Below are positions 50,715 through 53,318 of a stretch of 53,318 bases of DNA, piece after piece (position 1 is the stretch's first letter; each line of letters starts with the position of its first letter). A program made the translations under genes and the position numbers. The notes below the pieces were generated by a model. It was not told the origin of the DNA, searched no databases, and was given only the letters and a program-made list of their open reading frames with translations. Source of the DNA: an uncultured Oscillospiraceae bacterium (GTDB taxonomy: Bacteria > Bacillota > Clostridia > Oscillospirales > Oscillospiraceae); NCBI GenBank assembly GCA_947630755.1, contig CANRIU010000011.1:1-53318 (forward strand), written 5' to 3'.

Positions 50715-50743
50715 TTACAAACGCAATTACATAATGGTATAAT
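50715..50743 (+). promoter_or_regulatory. Extended -10 promoter of the orphan membrane-anchored gene
   Basis: TTACAA (50715-50720), 17-bp spacer, TATAAT (50738-50743) preceded by TGG. It is divergent from the blaI promoter. Confidence 0.7.
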
Positions 50744-50798
50744 TTACACAGTTTTTCTGTAAATTTAATCACATAATCTGAAAAGGACGGCGTGTGCT

Positions 50799-51311
50799 AT
50801 GGCGGTAAAAATTCCAAAAAAGGAAGCGCCCAGGTTTCTCCTGGTGTTCCTCGTGATATTCGTCATCTTTATGATAATCCTCGGAATAATGCTCGGGGGC
50901 GGAGGGGAGCCGGAAGCTCCATATTCGTCCGATATGGAGAGCGGCGACAATGCGTATGTTGACATCACATATTGCAAACCAAAATACGCCATGGGTACCA
51001 AGGGCAAGCCCGGCTTGGGAACGACCGACATCGTCTGCGAGGTCCAGACAACCGACAACGGTACCATGCTGATGGCGTTTCCGGAGTATTATTACGTCCA
51101 GGGGACAAGAAACTTTGAGGGCGGCACGGTGGTCGACCGGGTAAGCTTTTTCAGCCTCGAAGCTTTCAGCTCATCCTCTTATCCCATTTTGTCCTTCGAT
51201 ACGCCCTACCGCATACACTGCGAGGTAACAGAAACGGAAAAATACGATTTATTGGATGAAGAGGGCGAAAAGGTCGTCCTTGAAATGAATTATAATAATG
51301 AAGAGGGCTGA
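50799..51311 (+). CDS. Unrecognised membrane-anchored extracytoplasmic protein
   Basis: Protein of 170 residues with a basic head (MAVKIPKKEAPR), one hydrophobic helix (about 13-33), a glycine-rich turn and an acidic extracytoplasmic domain of about 130 residues, probably beta-rich (alternating V, Y and T strands). No cysteine lipobox or catalytic motif is present. A weak AAAAGGA lies about 12 bases before the ATG. It has its own promoter and terminator, so it is monocistronic. I do not recognise the family. Confidence 0.7.
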   Translation: MAVKIPKKEAPRFLLVFLVIFVIFMIILGIMLGGGGEPEAPYSSDMESGDNAYVDITYCKPKYAMGTKGKPGLGTTDIVCEVQTTDNGTMLMAFPEYYYVQGTRNFEGGTVVDRVSFFSLEAFSSSSYPILSFDTPYRIHCEVTETEKYDLLDEEGEKVVLEMNYNNEEG

Positions 51312-51350
51312 GCGTATCGGTTAAACCGGTAGCGCTTTTCCACCGACATA

Positions 51351-51382
51351 AAAAGGGCACAGGTGAAAGCCTGTGCCCTTTT
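51351..51382. terminator. Terminator after the orphan gene
   Basis: Perfect 13-bp stem AAAAGGGCACAGG/CCTGTGCCCTTTT with a 6-nt loop. A and T runs on both sides allow use in both directions between convergent genes. Confidence 0.82.
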
Positions 51383-51487
51383 ATGCTTTTCAAAAAACAC
51401 TTTATCAAATATTTTGCAGGGACATGCGCCTTGCAGAAAAATCCGCACGTTTCCCTTGTCGGAAAAGCCCGCCAGGGCTTTTTCGAC
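51383..51487 (-). repeat. Composite 3'-end repeat, copy 3 (divergent)
   Basis: Between the two terminators the minus strand carries GTCGAAAAAGCCC...GGGCTTTTCCGAC (51457-51487), then AAGGGA, a T-rich stem with CGCATGTCC loop, and AAAATATTTGATA. Order and several strings match copy 2 at 44857-44973. Confidence 0.55.
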
Positions 51488-51525
51488 AAACTACTGGCAC
51501 AGGCTTTCGCCTGTGCCAGTAGTTT
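51488..51525 (-). terminator. Terminator of the oppF-DUF3899 transcript
   Basis: Perfect 17-bp stem with TTTC loop, touching the stop codon of the DUF3899 gene. Its core GGCACAGG/CCTGTGCC is shared with the hairpin at 51351-51382. Confidence 0.75.
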
Positions 51526-51911
51526 TACTTTACCGCGTAATAAATGCCCAGCGCCGCAACGGACGCGGCGAGGTACGCCGCCCCCGCCAGGAGCATGGAC
51601 CTGGGGGACTTGCGCTCCTCCGCCTTGCGCTCCCGGTACTGGTGAAGGTCCTCCTTCTCGTCCTTCCTGAGAAGCGGAATGAAGGTCTCCACCGTAGTCT
51701 TGACGCCGTAGCCCAGAACGTCAAAGACGCCCTTGTTGTTGACGCTCCTTATCCCCCCGATTCCCAGGAGCATCACCGCCGAGACGAAAAGCCCGTCACA
51801 CAGGCATCTCGTCACAGAATAATCCCTTGAGAAGTTCAGCGCGAACACCGCGGCGGCAATCACCGCGCCCACGGCGGCGCTCAGGAGGAATTCCTTCGTC
51901 GACTGCTTCAT
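51525..51911 (-). CDS. DUF3899 membrane protein
   Basis: Small membrane protein of 128 residues with helices at about 8-26, 36-55 and 107-126. The middle cytoplasmic loop ([39 protein letters not shown]) has the tyrosine and charged pattern of DUF3899 proteins common in Clostridia. Function unknown. It overlaps the oppF stop by 4 bases, so it is part of that operon. Confidence 0.8.
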   Translation of the reverse strand: MKQSTKEFLLSAAVGAVIAAAVFALNFSRDYSVTRCLCDGLFVSAVMLLGIGGIRSVNNKGVFDVLGYGVKTTVETFIPLLRKDEKEDLHQYRERKAEERKSPRSMLLAGAAYLAASVAALGIYYAVK

Positions 51912-53065
51912 TTTCCGGCAAGCTGCGCCTGAATACGCTCAAACTCCGCGTCGTTGCACTGTACGAAGTGCCCCGGGCGCACCTCACGGAAGGAGGGCTT
52001 GTCAACGCTGTAATCATGCTCCGCCAGGGGGTTGTAGGTGATGCGCTTCCTGGCCTTCTCGTAGATGGGGTCGGGCAGAGGTATGGCGGAGAGCAGCGAC
52101 CTTGTGTAGGGGTGCAGCGGGTGGGCGAAGAGCTCGTCGGAGTCCGCCAGCTCCACCATCTTGCCGAAGTACATGACGCCGATGCGGTCGGAGAAGTACT
52201 TGACGACGGAGAGGTCGTGGGCGATGAAGAGGATGGTGAGGCCGAACCTGTCGCGAAGGTCGTTGAGCAGGTTGATGACCTGCGCCTGCACGGACACATC
52301 GAGGGCCGACACCGGCTCGTCGGCGATGATGAGCTCCGGGTTCATGATGATAGACCGGGCCACGCCGATACGCTGGCGCTGACCGCCGGAGAACTCGTGG
52401 GGATAGCGGGAGGCGTGCTCAGGCACAAGTCCCACCAGCTCCAGCATCTCATAGACCTTCTTGTCGATGACCTCCTTGTTGCGCTCGCCCTGGATTATGA
52501 GCCCCTCGGAGATTATCTCTCTTACCGTCATACGGGGGTCGAGGGACGCGATGGGGTCCTGGAAAATCATCTGGATCTGGGTGACAAGGCGGGTGTTTCT
52601 GGCCTTGCGCATCTCGTCCCTGTACTCTGCCTGGAGCTTTGACCGCTCCTCGCCGCTGGCCTTCGCGATAAGAGGCTCGTATTTGGCCCTGCACTCCTCC
52701 TGGAGCTTCCGGGAGTACATCTTGTCACAGTTTTTCTGGTCGTTCTTTGCCGCCTTGATTTTCTCCCGGATCTCCGCCTGCTTTGCGGAGTCGCCCCTGG
52801 CGGCCTTGAGCTCCTCCCGGAGCTTCTGGGTGCCTGCGGCAATGCGGACGCCCTTGAAGTACACGTCTCCGGAGGTTATGTTGTAAAGCTTTATGATGGA
52901 CCGCCCTGTGGTGGTCTTGCCGCAGCCGGACTCGCCCACGAGGCCAAAGACCTCGCCCTTCTTAATCTCGAAGCTTACGTCGTCCACAGCCTTGGTGGTG
53001 AAGCTGCCGGCCTTAAAGTACTGGCAAAGGTGCTCAACGCGGAGCAGGGTTTCCTGTTCACTCAT
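51908..53065 (-). CDS. oppF: Oligopeptide/dipeptide ABC transporter ATPase (OppF/DppF-like) with insertion
   Basis: ATP-binding subunit of a peptide importer, 385 residues. Walker [10 protein letters not shown] is at 44-52, [19 protein letters not shown] is the Q loop, FSGGQRQR is at 225-232 and LIIADEP is Walker B. Between strand SGDVYFKG and the Q loop, residues about 78-158 form a charged, helical insert of roughly 70 residues that the usual OppF lacks. The C-terminal OppF/DppF segment (about 320-385) lacks the cysteines of the standard family. It follows oppD with an 8-base overlap. Confidence 0.92.
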   Translation of the reverse strand: MSEQETLLRVEHLCQYFKAGSFTTKAVDDVSFEIKKGEVFGLVGESGCGKTTTGRSIIKLYNITSGDVYFKGVRIAAGTQKLREELKAARGDSAKQAEIREKIKAAKNDQKNCDKMYSRKLQEECRAKYEPLIAKASGEERSKLQAEYRDEMRKARNTRLVTQIQMIFQDPIASLDPRMTVREIISEGLIIQGERNKEVIDKKVYEMLELVGLVPEHASRYPHEFSGGQRQRIGVARSIIMNPELIIADEPVSALDVSVQAQVINLLNDLRDRFGLTILFIAHDLSVVKYFSDRIGVMYFGKMVELADSDELFAHPLHPYTRSLLSAIPLPDPIYEKARKRITYNPLAEHDYSVDKPSFREVRPGHFVQCNDAEFERIQAQLAGK

Positions 53066-53318
53066 CGTGGGTCTCCCTCCTCTTATTCATTCTCGCGATC
53101 CTGTCCACGACCGCCTTGGGGGGATCGACCTTCGGCGCGTCGGGGTGCAGGAGCCATGTGGCGGCAAAATGCGTGTCGCTTATCTGGAACATAGGCGGCT
53201 GCTTCTCAAAATCTATCGCCATGGCGTACTGGTTCCGGGGCGCAAAGGCGTCGCCCTTGGGCGGGTAGATCATGTTGGGCGGCGTGCCGGGGATGGCGGT
53301 CAGCTTCTCGTTGGTGTC
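53058..53318 (-). CDS. oppD: Oligopeptide ABC transporter ATPase OppD, C-terminal part
   Basis: The window ends inside this gene; only the last 86 residues are visible. [20 protein letters not shown] and [13 protein letters not shown] correspond to the conserved OppD/DppD tail. In the canonical tail this region has four cysteines (as in GCPFAPRC), thought to bind an iron-sulfur cluster in related ATPases; here these positions hold D, N and other residues. It overlaps oppF by 8 bases. Domains upstream of the window cannot be assessed. Confidence 0.85.
   Translation of the reverse strand, partial: DTNEKLTAIPGTPPNMIYPPKGDAFAPRNQYAMAIDFEKQPPMFQISDTHFAATWLLHPDAPKVDPPKAVVDRIARMNKRRETHDE

Overview
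The window looks like a GC-rich, low-GC-relative Firmicute of the Clostridia, most probably a gut Oscillospiraceae-type bacterium. Supporting signs are the hprK-murB-rapZ-whiA-dnaE block, a dcw cell-division cluster with a PASTA-tailed penicillin-binding protein, a MurE with the DNPR motif of meso-diaminopimelate-adding enzymes, AGGAGG-type ribosome binding sites throughout, and sigma-A promoters with 16-17 bp spacers. No rRNA, tRNA, CRISPR array, transposase or prophage was found. The genus is an inference; no 16S gene is present.

Layout. 1-2340: a family-9-like pectate lyase followed by a terminator and a three-hairpin repeat. 2340-9480: hprK, murB, rapZ, whiA and dnaE on the minus strand. 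9610-9865: rpmB (L28). 9942-16347: a surface-glycan cassette (DUF6056 protein, glycosyltransferase, DHHW protein, MBOAT acyltransferase) downstream of der. 16381-18574: a DUF512 radical-SAM protein, rpmF and yceD. 18605-24047, plus strand: an RluA-type pseudouridine synthase and a polyamine importer (potA, potB and a fused potC-potD). 24112-37416, minus strand: a zinc-ribbon membrane protein, ftsZ, and the dcw cluster running mraZ, rsmH, ftsL-like, spoVD/ftsI, murE, mraY, ftsW, murG, murA, ftsQ. 37709-44756: a coiled-coil protein, coaD, rsmD, uvrC, a nucleotidyltransferase, an HPr-like protein and mutS2. 44976-46940: an ABC transporter under a YtrA-type GntR regulator. 46940-48160: low-conservation DNA with repeats and a clipped 2H-phosphoesterase gene. 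48160-50651: a BlaI/M56 pair. 50715-53318: an orphan membrane-anchored protein, a DUF3899 protein, and oppF with the end of oppD.

How the parts relate. Much of the window builds the envelope: MurB, MurA, MurE, MraY and MurG make peptidoglycan precursors, FtsW and the PBP polymerise them at the septum, and FtsZ, FtsQ and the FtsL-like protein organise division. HprK and the HPr-like protein form a regulatory pair. The HPr-like protein keeps Ser46 but has Arg at position 15, so it should act only as a catabolite-repression signal (Crh-like), not as a PTS phosphocarrier. Several operons have readable control sites: MraZ boxes, a 19-bp-arm palindrome at the GntR promoter, and a doubled BlaI dyad.

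The least expected signal is non-coding. Two 97-nt elements, near the two ends of the window and in opposite orientation, share identical hairpin geometry (15-bp stem with 4-nt loop, a 19-nt middle hairpin, 12-bp stem with 3-nt loop). Their stem sequences differ by paired, compensating changes. A second repeated architecture follows three minus-strand genes (near 37.6, 44.9 and 51.4 kb). Both look like families of structured repeats and I cannot assign them to a named family.
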